From JBFWWW01 sp050245975 (GTDB taxonomy: Bacteria; Pseudomonadota; Alphaproteobacteria; Rhizobiales; Hyphomicrobiaceae), in the NCBI GenBank assembly GCA_050245975.1, contig JBFWWW010000035.1, positions 1 to 25,518 on the forward strand: a stretch of 25,518 nt of DNA. Reading direction: 5' to 3'. The notes beneath the pieces are model-generated. The model was not told where the DNA came from, ran no database searches, and saw only the letters and a list, made by a program, of their open reading frames with translations. The translations under genes were made by a program, and so were the position numbers. Numbering within the stretch: the stretch's first letter is position 1; every line of letters begins with the position of its first letter. Positions 7,629 through 15,026 of this stretch are shown here, piece by piece.

Positions 7629-9914
7629 ATGGCGACCGCGGACAACCAGGCCACGCTTGATCCGTTGCTGGAGGAGGACGGTCCGCCGCTCCCCGGCACC
7701 GGTTCGCGCGCCTTCTGGACCGGCCTTGCCGTCGTGGTCCTGGCCCTGGTCTGGGGGCTTGCCACCTACCTGATCCTGACCGGCCTCACCCCCATCGCCC
7801 CGCGCGGCGACGTGGTGGTGTCGGTCCTCGCCGTGAACCTCGCGCTCATGATCGCCATGCTGGCGCTCATCGGCATGCAGATCTACGGCCTGTGGCGGGC
7901 CTGGCAGCGGCGCATCCCCGGCGCGCGCCTGCATGCGCGCATCGTCGCCCTCTTCAGCGTCCTGACGGCGCTGCCGGCGCTCTTCCTTGCCGTCGCCGCG
8001 ACGACCACCTTCTCCCGCTCGCTCGACAACTGGTTCAACCGCCAGACGACGGCCATCGTCGAGAACTCGCTCGATGTCGCCAACGCGTACCTGGAAGAGC
8101 ACGGCCAGGTGATCCGCACCGACATCGTCAACATGGCCAAGGATATCGACGATGCGGCCGCCGAGATCGGCGGCAACACCGACAAGCTGCGCGATCTCGT
8201 GCTGGCGCAGGCCGCGCTGCGCGACCTGCAGGTGGCCTACATCATCGACCGCGACGGCGCGGTGAAGGTCGCGGCGCTCGAGGAAGAGAAGATCCCCTAC
8301 GTCGCGCCGCCCAAGGCGCTCATCACCGCCGCGGACGCCGGGCACATCCCCCTGCTGATGCCGGTCAACACCTTCCGCGTCGCGGCCATCGCCAAGCTGA
8401 CGAACATTGCCGGCTCGTTCCTCTACGTCGCGCGCGGCGTCAACCCGAAGGTCGTGCGCTACCTCCGCCGCACGGAGGCGGGCGTCGCCGAGTATGCGCA
8501 ACTCAGGGCCCGCCGCGGCGGCCTCAAGTTCGCGCACGCACTGATGTACTCGACGATCTCGCTCACGGCCCTGCTGGCCGCCGTTTGGGTCGGCCTCTGG
8601 TTTGCCGGCAACCTGGTGGCGCCGATCCGCCGCCTCATCCGCGCCGCCCAGCAGGTGGCGCGCGGCAACCTTGCCGTCGAGCTGCCCGTCAGGCGGGGCG
8701 AGGGCGATCTGCGCCGCCTGTCGATCAACTTCAACCACATGACCAAGCAGATCGAGCGCCAGCAGAGCGCGCTCAGGACCGCCAACACGCAGCTCACCGA
8801 ACGGCGCCGCTTCATGGAGGCCGTGCTGTCGGGCGTGTCCGCCGGCGTGCTCGGCCTCGACCGCTTCGGCAGCATCACGCTCGCCAACCGCTCGGCCGAG
8901 AAGCTTCTCGCCCGCGACGCGGCAAGCCTCTCGGGCCGGGCGCTGAGCGATGTCGTGCCCGAGTTCTGGGACATCGCGCGCGCCAGCAGCGGCGATGATC
9001 TCAAGGGCCGCGCGCAGGATCAGGTGACGCTCGCCATCAACGGCGAGGAGCGCGTCTTCGCCGTGCGCGTCACGCGCGAAAGCCAGGGCGAGGAGGGCTA
9101 CGGCTACGTCGTCACCTTCGACGATGTGACCGAGCTCGTCTCCGCGCAGCGCACGTCCGCCTGGGCCGACATCGCGCGCCGCATCGCGCACGAGATCAAG
9201 AATCCGCTCACGCCGATACAACTCTCGGCCGAACGCATCCGGCGCAAGTACGCCAGCGTCATCACCGAAGACCGCGAGGTCTTCGACCGCTGCACCGAGA
9301 CCATCATCCGCCAGGTGGGCGATGTCTCGCGCATGGTGGACGAATTCTCCGCCTTCGCGCGCATGCCCAAGCCGCAGATGGAGCCGAGCGACATCCGCGA
9401 GGTGGTGCGCGAGCCCGTCTTCCTCTTCCAGATGAGCACGTCCGACATCACCTTCGACACCCGGCTGCCGAAGGAGGCCGTCATCGTCCTGTGCGATCGC
9501 CGGCTCATCTCGCAGGCGATGACCAATCTGGTGAAGAACGCGGCCGAGGCCATCCATGCGATGGCCGAAAGCCCGGACAAGGAGCCGGGCTACCGCGGCC
9601 GCATCGAGACCATCGTTCGCGCGACCGGCAACCGCGTCGAGATCGAGGTGATCGACAACGGCCCCGGCCTGCCGAAGCAGAACCGCGCGCGCCTGCTCGA
9701 ACCCTACGTGACGACCAAGGGCGCCAAGGGCACCGGCCTCGGTCTCGCCATCGTGCAGCGCGTGATCGAGCAGCACGGCGGCACCCTGACGCTCGAGGAC
9801 GCCCCGCCGGCGCCCGGCCGCACGCGCGGCGCGCTATTGCGCATCACGCTGCCGGCCGCGCCTGCGGAGATCGCCACCACCGTAAGACTCAAGACGGCGC
9901 CGCAGACGGCATGA
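7629..9914 (+). CDS. ntrY: Membrane sensor histidine kinase NtrY
   Basis: This 761-residue inner-membrane kinase is the partner of NtrX. Three hydrophobic segments near the N-terminus (about 29-51, 62-86, 104-126) are followed by a large periplasmic domain (about 127-302), a fourth segment (about 303-325), a HAMP linker (LVAPIRRLIRAAQQVARGNL) and a PAS domain. HisKA shows IAHEIKNPLTPIQLS with phosphoacceptor H521, and the HATPase domain shows NLVKNAAEAI, VIDNGPGL and GTGLGLAIV. In Brucella, Azospirillum, Rhodobacter and relatives NtrYX responds to nitrogen or low oxygen/redox state and influences respiration and envelope genes. Which signal applies here cannot be read from sequence. ntrX follows after 41 bases. 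Confidence 0.95.
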   Translation: MATADNQATLDPLLEEDGPPLPGTGSRAFWTGLAVVVLALVWGLATYLILTGLTPIAPRGDVVVSVLAVNLALMIAMLALIGMQIYGLWRAWQRRIPGARLHARIVALFSVLTALPALFLAVAATTTFSRSLDNWFNRQTTAIVENSLDVANAYLEEHGQVIRTDIVNMAKDIDDAAAEIGGNTDKLRDLVLAQAALRDLQVAYIIDRDGAVKVAALEEEKIPYVAPPKALITAADAGHIPLLMPVNTFRVAAIAKLTNIAGSFLYVARGVNPKVVRYLRRTEAGVAEYAQLRARRGGLKFAHALMYSTISLTALLAAVWVGLWFAGNLVAPIRRLIRAAQQVARGNLAVELPVRRGEGDLRRLSINFNHMTKQIERQQSALRTANTQLTERRRFMEAVLSGVSAGVLGLDRFGSITLANRSAEKLLARDAASLSGRALSDVVPEFWDIARASSGDDLKGRAQDQVTLAINGEERVFAVRVTRESQGEEGYGYVVTFDDVTELVSAQRTSAWADIARRIAHEIKNPLTPIQLSAERIRRKYASVITEDREVFDRCTETIIRQVGDVSRMVDEFSAFARMPKPQMEPSDIREVVREPVFLFQMSTSDITFDTRLPKEAVIVLCDRRLISQAMTNLVKNAAEAIHAMAESPDKEPGYRGRIETIVRATGNRVEIEVIDNGPGLPKQNRARLLEPYVTTKGAKGTGLGLAIVQRVIEQHGGTLTLEDAPPAPGRTRGALLRITLPAAPAEIATTVRLKTAPQTA

Positions 9915-9955
9915 CGGCGCGTAACGACTGAAGTGAATGAGGCAAGGAGCAGCAC

Positions 9956-11350
9956 ATGGCGTCCGACATCCTGATCGTCGACGACGAGGCGGACATCCGC
10001 GAGATGGTGTCAGGCATCCTCGAGGATGAGGGGCATCGCACACGGCTTGCCCGCGATTCCGACGAGGCCCTGCGCGCCATCGAGGAGCGCCGCCCGCATC
10101 TCGTCGTTCTCGACATCTGGCTGCAGGGCAGCCGGCTCGACGGGCTCGAGGTGCTGAACATCATCAAGAAGGCGCACCCGGACCTGCCGGTCGTCATCAT
10201 CTCCGGGCACGGCAACATCGAGACGGCCGTCACCGCCATCCGCCGCGGCGCCTACGACTACATCGAGAAGCCGTTCAAGACCGACCGGCTGCTGCTCGTG
10301 ACACTGCGCGCGCTCGAAGCCTCCAAGCTGCAGCGCGAGGTGCGCCAGCTGCGCGAGCGCTCCGTCGTCAGCGCCGAGATGGTCGGCCAGTCCACCGCCA
10401 TCAATCACCTGCGCGGCGCCATAGACCGCGTCGCGCCCACCAACAGCCGCGTCCTCATCCGCGGCGCCGCCGGCTCCGGCAAGGAGCTCGCCGCCCGCGT
10501 CCTGCATCTCAAGTCGCAGCGCGCCGAGGGACCCTTCGTCGTGCTCAACGCTGCCGCGATGGCGCCCGACCGCGTCGAGGAGGAGCTGTTCGGCACCGAG
10601 GACCACACCGGCCCGCGCAAGGTCGGCGCGCTCGAGGAGGCGCACGGCGGCACGCTTTACATCGACGAGGTGGCCGACATGCCGCTCGAGACGCAGGGCA
10701 AGGTGCTGCGCGTTCTCGTCGAGCAGCGCTTCCAGCGCGTCGGCGGCGGACCGAAGGTGGCCGTCGATGTGCGCATCATCTCGTCCACCAGTCGCGACCT
10801 CGAGCGCGAGATGGGCGAGGGGCGCTTCCGCGAGGACCTGTTCCACCGCCTCAACGTCGTGCCGCTGCGCGTGCCGGGGCTCGCCGAGCGGCGCGAGGAC
10901 GTCCCGCTGCTCATACAATATTTTGTGCAGCAGCTGGCGCAGTCGTCCGGTCTTGCCCCGCGCCGCATCGGCGAGGACGCGATCGCGGTCCTGCAGACGC
11001 ACGACTGGCCCGGCAACGTGCGCGAACTCAGGAACAACATCGAGCGCCTGATGATCCTGTCCGGCGGCGATCCGGACGCCGTCATCTCCGCCAGCATGCT
11101 GCCCGACGAGATCGGCTCGAACGTGCCGCTGCCGATCAACGGCGGCGCCGAGCACCTGATGTCGCTGCCGTTGCGCGAGGCGCGCGAGATCTTCGAGCGC
11201 GAGTACCTGCTGGCGCAGATCAGCCGCTTCGGCGGCAACATCTCGCGCACGGCGGAGTTCGTCGGCATGGAGCGCTCGGCGCTGCACCGCAAGCTGCGCG
11301 CTCTGGGCGTCAGCTCGCAGGAACGCACCGCCGACGCGCGCCAGGCCTGA
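9956..11350 (+). CDS. ntrX: Response regulator NtrX, AAA+ type without GAFTGA loop
   Basis: This 464-residue partner of NtrY has a receiver domain with phosphoacceptor D53 (VVLDIW). Its AAA+ domain has Walker A GAAGSGKE (170-177), Walker B GGTLYIDEVADMP and FREDLFHRLNV. It ends in a Fis-like helix-turn-helix (ISRTAEFVGMERSALHRKL). Between LFGTE (211-215) and GALEEAHGG the chain is four residues shorter than in the NtrC of this window and carries no GAFTGA. The loop that contacts sigma-54 is therefore missing. This is known for several alphaproteobacterial NtrX proteins, which are thought to act as ordinary regulators rather than sigma-54 activators. AAGGAG just upstream of the ATG is a good ribosome-binding site. 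The dat-like gene follows after 16 bases. Confidence 0.95.
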   Translation: MASDILIVDDEADIREMVSGILEDEGHRTRLARDSDEALRAIEERRPHLVVLDIWLQGSRLDGLEVLNIIKKAHPDLPVVIISGHGNIETAVTAIRRGAYDYIEKPFKTDRLLLVTLRALEASKLQREVRQLRERSVVSAEMVGQSTAINHLRGAIDRVAPTNSRVLIRGAAGSGKELAARVLHLKSQRAEGPFVVLNAAAMAPDRVEEELFGTEDHTGPRKVGALEEAHGGTLYIDEVADMPLETQGKVLRVLVEQRFQRVGGGPKVAVDVRIISSTSRDLEREMGEGRFREDLFHRLNVVPLRVPGLAERREDVPLLIQYFVQQLAQSSGLAPRRIGEDAIAVLQTHDWPGNVRELRNNIERLMILSGGDPDAVISASMLPDEIGSNVPLPINGGAEHLMSLPLREAREIFEREYLLAQISRFGGNISRTAEFVGMERSALHRKLRALGVSSQERTADARQA

Positions 11351-11366
11351 CCCGGAAGCATCGCCG

Positions 11367-12230
11367 ATGTCCCGCATCGTCTACCTCAACGGGCGTTACG
11401 TGCCCTACGCGCAGGCCCGCATTCACGCCGAGGATCGCGGCTTCCAGTTCGCGGACGCCGTCTACGAGGTGTGCGAGGTGCGCGACGGCCATCTCGTCGA
11501 CGAGCCCCGCCACATGGAGCGGCTCGCGCGGTCGCTGCGCGAACTCGCCATGCCCCAGCCCATGAGCGGCGTGGCGTTCGCGCGCGTGCTGCGCGAGGTG
11601 ATCCGACGCAATCGCCTGCGCGACGGATCGGTCTACCTGCAGGTCTCCCGCGGAGCGCGGCCGCGCGACTTCCTGTTCCCGCCGGCCGGCACGCGGCCGA
11701 CGGTCGTATGCGTTGCGCGCAGCGCGCCCCGCGCCAGGGGAGAGGCGGCGGCCGAGCAGGGGATCGGCGTCAAGACCATGCCGGAGACGCGCTGGGCGCG
11801 CGCCGACATCAAGACCGTGATGCTGCTGCCGGCCTCGCTGGCCAAGGAGGCGGCCCGCGCCGAGGGCGCCCGCGAGGCCTGGTTCGTCGATGCGACCGGC
11901 CACGTCACCGAGGGCGGCTCCTCCAATGCCTGGATCGTGGACAGGGAGGGGCGCCTCATAACGCGCCATGCCGACCGCGCCATTCTCAACGGCATCACGC
12001 GGCGCACGCTGATGGATCTCCTTGCGCGCGAAGGCCTGGAGCTGGTCGAGCGGCCGTTCACCGTCGCGGAGGCCAAGGCCGCTCGCGAGGCCTTCGTCAC
12101 GTCGGCGACCAACATTCTCATGCCCGTCGTGCGCATCGACGGCCAGCCGGTCGGCAACGGCGCGCCGGGACTGCTCACCCTGAGGCTGCGCGCAAAATTC
12201 CACTCGGTGGCACAAATTGCAGCAGACTGA
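11367..12230 (+). CDS. dat: Class IV PLP aminotransferase, D-amino acid transaminase-like
   Basis: This 287-residue fold-type IV PLP enzyme begins with YLNGRYVPYAQARIHAEDRGFQFADAVYE-type sequence characteristic of D-amino acid and branched-chain aminotransferases. K149 in ADIKTV is the expected Schiff-base lysine and E182 in TEGGSSNAW the residue facing the pyridine nitrogen. LNGITRRTLMDL and VTSATNILMPVV are the C-terminal cofactor motifs. Likely reaction: transfer of an amino group between D-alanine and 2-oxoglutarate or similar pairs, serving D-amino acid breakdown or cell-wall D-glutamate supply. Distinguishing D-alanine from branched-chain or aminodeoxychorismate-lyase activity by sequence is uncertain; length and GRGFQFADAVYE-like region favour the D-amino acid group. 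It lies 16 bases after ntrX, probably in one transcript. A similar position next to ntrX occurs in some Hyphomicrobiales. Confidence 0.85.
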   Translation: MSRIVYLNGRYVPYAQARIHAEDRGFQFADAVYEVCEVRDGHLVDEPRHMERLARSLRELAMPQPMSGVAFARVLREVIRRNRLRDGSVYLQVSRGARPRDFLFPPAGTRPTVVCVARSAPRARGEAAAEQGIGVKTMPETRWARADIKTVMLLPASLAKEAARAEGAREAWFVDATGHVTEGGSSNAWIVDREGRLITRHADRAILNGITRRTLMDLLAREGLELVERPFTVAEAKAAREAFVTSATNILMPVVRIDGQPVGNGAPGLLTLRLRAKFHSVAQIAAD

Positions 12231-12398
12231 GCATCGTTTCGGCTGAGCCATGCCCGAATTGCAGCCCTGCGCAGGCCGAATCCCCTTGTGCAGTTGCGGC
12301 ATGATCTGCCATTTTACCGCGCACCAAGGGCGCAAACTCGGGTCAGCCGTTCCGCCGAGAAAGCCAATGCGCCCACAACAAGAAAACGGACACCAAAA
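12231..12398 (+). other. Leader/intergenic region upstream of hfq
   Basis: This 168-base gap precedes hfq and probably holds its promoter. The best housekeeping-type match is weak: TTGTGC at 12286-12291 with CATTTT at 12310-12315. A 10-bp palindrome CCTGCGCAGG lies near 12266. A tempting sigma-54-like sequence overlaps the end of the preceding gene, but its spacing is two bases short. No gene is seen. Confidence 0.3.
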
Positions 12399-12647
12399 AT
12401 GGCTTCCGAGCGCACTCAAAGTCTGCAGGACACGTTCCTCAACCATGTCCGCAAGAACAAGACTCCGCTGACGATCTTTCTCGTCAACGGCGTCAAGCTG
12501 CAGGGTATCGTCACCTGGTTCGATAACTTCTGCGTACTGCTGCGGCGCGACGGGCATTCCCAGCTCGTCTACAAGCACGCCATCTCGACCATCATGCCGG
12601 GGCAGCCCGTGCACCTGATGGAAACGGACGGCACAGAAACGCAATAG
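12399..12647 (+). CDS. hfq: RNA chaperone Hfq
   Basis: This 82-residue Sm-like protein forms a hexamer that pairs small RNAs with mRNAs. Sm1 (about residues 14-45) contains TPLTIFLVNGVKLQGIV and FDNFCVLLRRDG; Sm2 contains the diagnostic LVYKHAISTIMP with the YKHA motif of the proximal RNA-binding pore. The frame is open for 111 bases upstream, but the ATG at 12399 begins the canonical N-terminus (MASERTQSLQDTFLN) and gives the normal alphaproteobacterial length with a short C-tail. In Azorhizobium and Rhodobacter, Hfq (NrfA) is required for normal expression of the nitrogen-fixation activator NifA, which fits the ntr neighbourhood. hflX follows, as in most proteobacteria. The ribosome-binding site is weak. 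Confidence 0.97.
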   Translation: MASERTQSLQDTFLNHVRKNKTPLTIFLVNGVKLQGIVTWFDNFCVLLRRDGHSQLVYKHAISTIMPGQPVHLMETDGTETQ

Positions 12648-12753
12648 GGCGTTCGTCATACCGGACAGCAAGCATCGTCCGTCCAAACCGGCACGTCGCG
12701 GCAAGGCGGCGTTCGTCGAGCGGCGCGCCGCGCCGACGCGCGCGCTCGTTCTC

Positions 12754-14061
12754 GTGCCGGTCCTGACGCGGCGGCGCGCTGCCGGCAGCGCCGCATCGCA
12801 TCACACGCCGCAGGACCGCCTGGCCGAGGCGCGCGGGCTCGCCGAGGCGATCGACCTCGACGTGCGCGACGCGCTGATCGTCACGCTGCCGGAGCCGCGG
12901 CCGTCGACCTTGTTCGGCGTCGGCAAGGCCGACGAGATCAAGGCGGTCGTGGAAGGCGAGGAGATCGACCTCGCCGTCGTCGATCATCCGCTGACGCCGG
13001 TGCAGCAGCGCAATCTCGAGCGCCTGTGGGGCTGCAAGGTCATCGACCGCACGGGACTGATCCTGGAGATCTTCGGCCGGCGCGCGCGGACGCGGGAAGG
13101 CGTGCTGCAGGTCGAGCTGGCGCATCTGACGTACCAGAAGAGCCGGCTGGTGCGCACGTGGACCCATCTTGAGCGCCAGCGCGGCGGCTACGGCTTCCTT
13201 GGCGGCCCCGGCGAGACGCAGATCGAGACCGACCGCCGCCTGATCCAGGAGCGCATCGACGCCATCCGCAAGGAGCTGGCCGTCGTCGTGCGCACGCGCG
13301 AGCTGCATCGCGCCGGCCGCCGTCGCGTGCCTTATCCCGTCGCCGCCATCGTCGGCTACACGAACGCGGGCAAGTCCACGCTCTTCAACCGCCTCACGGG
13401 CGCCGGCGTCTACGTCAAGGACCAGGTTTTCGCCACGCTCGATCCGACGATGCGCGAGATCGGGCTCGCCAGCGGGCGCCGCATCATCCTGTCCGACACC
13501 GTCGGCTTCATATCCGACCTGCCGACCATGCTGGTGGCGGCCTTCCGCGCCACGCTGGAGGAGGTCATCGCCGCCGATCTCATCCTGCACGTGCGCGACA
13601 TCAGCCACGCCGAGACCGACGCCCAGGCGCGCGACGTGGAGACCGTACTGTCCGACCTCGGCATCGATGCGGAGGCGGCCGACGCGCCGATCCTGGAGGT
13701 CTGGAACAAGGCGGACCTGCTCGACGATGCGGGCCGCGCCGAGGTGGCCCGCAACCTGCGCCGCAACGATCGCCAGCCGGTGCTCGTCTCGGCGCTGACG
13801 GGCGAGGGGATCGATCTGCTGCTCGCCACCATCGATGCCCGTCTCGGCGCGCGCGACGTCGTCGTCACCCTGGTGATCCCCGCCCGCGAGGGCCGTCTCC
13901 TGAGCTGGCTGCACGCCAACACCGAGGTGCTGGAGGAAAGCGCGGACGAGGAGGGGACCATCACCTGCCGCATCCGCGTCGATCCCGACGTCAGGGGCAA
14001 GCTCGAGGGCAGGCTGCGCCACGCCGGCCTCAAGCCCGGCGATCACGCGTCCGCGCATTAG
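12754..14061 (+). CDS. hflX: Ribosome-associated GTPase HflX
   Basis: This HflX GTPase (435 residues from the GTG at 12754) binds the large ribosomal subunit and splits stalled or hibernating ribosomes. An N-terminal HflX domain shows FGVGKADEI, VDHPLTPVQQRNLE and FGRRARTREG. The glycine-rich linker GGYGFLGGPGETQIETDRR precedes the G domain: G1 GYTNAGKST (201-209), G2 around ATLDPT, G3 DTVGF, G4 NKAD, G5 SALTGEG. The start is uncertain. The GTG falls inside the first beta strand (RALVLVPVL), and the frame is open upstream to a TGA at 12616-12618 with coding-like codon use but no ATG, GTG or TTG. The only plausible upstream initiator is ATA at 12658. Its stop overlaps that of convergent mazG by three bases. 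Confidence 0.93.
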   Translation: MPVLTRRRAAGSAASHHTPQDRLAEARGLAEAIDLDVRDALIVTLPEPRPSTLFGVGKADEIKAVVEGEEIDLAVVDHPLTPVQQRNLERLWGCKVIDRTGLILEIFGRRARTREGVLQVELAHLTYQKSRLVRTWTHLERQRGGYGFLGGPGETQIETDRRLIQERIDAIRKELAVVVRTRELHRAGRRRVPYPVAAIVGYTNAGKSTLFNRLTGAGVYVKDQVFATLDPTMREIGLASGRRIILSDTVGFISDLPTMLVAAFRATLEEVIAADLILHVRDISHAETDAQARDVETVLSDLGIDAEAADAPILEVWNKADLLDDAGRAEVARNLRRNDRQPVLVSALTGEGIDLLLATIDARLGARDVVVTLVIPAREGRLLSWLHANTEVLEESADEEGTITCRIRVDPDVRGKLEGRLRHAGLKPGDHASAH

Positions 14062-14915
14062 GCGCGGCTCTGGCCCTTTTCGATCCGCTTGGCCTCGTCC
14101 CAGAGCCGGTCCATCTCCTCCAGCGTCGATTGCTCCGGCGACCGGCCGTCCTCGGCGAGGCGCTGCTCGATATGGGCGAAGCGGCGCACGAACTTCGCGT
14201 TGGCGCCGCGCAGCGCCGCCTCGGGATCGATCCTGAGGTGGCGGGCGACGTTGGCGACGACGAACAGAAGGTCGCCGAACTCCTCCGCGACGGCGTCCGC
14301 AGCGCCGGGCGTGGCCGCGGCCGTCTCCAGCTCCGCCAGTTCCTCCTTCAGCTTGTCGAATACCGGGGCGAGGGAGGGCCAGTCGAACCCGACACGCGCC
14401 GCCTTGTTCTGCAGCTTCACGGCGCGCGTCAAGGCGGGCAACCCGACCGGCACGTCCGACAGCACGCCGTCCCGGGATTTGCCGGCCTTCTCCCTGGCCT
14501 TCGCCGTCTCCCAGAAATCCTTGGCCGCGCCGGCCGAGCGCGCGGCCGCGTCGCCGAAGACGTGCGGGTGGCGCCGGATCATCTTGGCGCAGATCGCCTG
14601 CGCCACGTCGGCGAAGTCGAACGCGCCTTCCTCCTCGGCCATGCGCGCGTGATAGGCAACCTGGAGCAGGAGATCGCCGAGTTCGTCTCTCAGGTCGGTG
14701 CGGTCGCCGCGCGCGATGGCATCGGCCACCTCGTAGGCTTCCTCGATGGTGTAGGGGGCGATGCTCGCGAACGTCTGCTCGAGGTCCCACGGACAGCCGC
14801 TGCCGGGCGTGCGCAGCGCGGCCATGATGCGGATGAGTTCGAGCGTCGCCGCCGCAGCGCGATCCTGATGCTGTGCTGAGGCGGCCGCCGGATCACCCGA
14901 TTTCGGTTTCGTCAT
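14058..14915 (-). CDS. mazG: Nucleoside triphosphate pyrophosphohydrolase MazG
   Basis: This 285-residue enzyme hydrolyses (d)NTPs to monophosphates and pyrophosphate, a house-cleaning activity also linked to lowering ppGpp in E. coli. It holds two MazG all-alpha repeats. The first (about residues 25-125) has the magnesium motif EEAYE...DELGD following CPWD, and the second (about 170-260) has EELAELE...EEFGD. The CPWDLEQTFASIAPY block is diagnostic. The frame reaches an ATG at 14957, but the ATG at 14913-14915 (MTKPKSGD) gives more typical length and the extra 14 residues have no family resemblance. It follows pepA on the same strand after an AT-rich gap, and its end overlaps the hflX stop. 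Confidence 0.92.
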   Translation of the reverse strand: MTKPKSGDPAAASAQHQDRAAAATLELIRIMAALRTPGSGCPWDLEQTFASIAPYTIEEAYEVADAIARGDRTDLRDELGDLLLQVAYHARMAEEEGAFDFADVAQAICAKMIRRHPHVFGDAAARSAGAAKDFWETAKAREKAGKSRDGVLSDVPVGLPALTRAVKLQNKAARVGFDWPSLAPVFDKLKEELAELETAAATPGAADAVAEEFGDLLFVVANVARHLRIDPEAALRGANAKFVRRFAHIEQRLAEDGRSPEQSTLEEMDRLWDEAKRIEKGQSRA

Positions 14916-15026
14916 CCCAGTCCCGCGGTGTCCCGGCGCCCATCCATCTATTCGCATAAGATATATTATGGAAAATATATAGAGCCCATCCTCTGGACCT
15001 GGGGAGTTGCCTCCAGGCCCTACAGC
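14916..15026 (-). other. pepA-mazG intergenic region with an AT-rich palindrome
   Basis: Within very GC-rich surroundings, 14961-14980 is almost pure A/T and forms a perfect 7-bp inverted repeat (atatatt at 14961-14967, aatatat at 14974-14980) with a 6-base loop. Just after the pepA stop a second, GC-rich hairpin pairs cctgg near 15000 with ccagg near 15018. I could not find a convincing -35 element, so a mazG promoter here is only a possibility; an operator or attenuator is equally open. Confidence 0.45.

Noticed and set aside
7623..9776. Open frame of 717 codons opposite ntrY
   Set aside because: Same codon-bias shadow; the plus strand carries an intact NtrY with all kinase motifs.
12208..12220. 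Sigma-54-like sequence TGGCAC...TTGC upstream of hfq
   Set aside because: Only 8 bases separate the GG and GC dinucleotides instead of 10, and it overlaps the 3' end of the dat-like gene. The spacing is strictly conserved in real sigma-54 promoters.
12592..14790. Minus-strand frame of 732 codons covering hflX and part of mazG in another frame
   Set aside because: It overlaps the true mazG frame out of phase and opposes hflX; its composition is that of a bias artefact.
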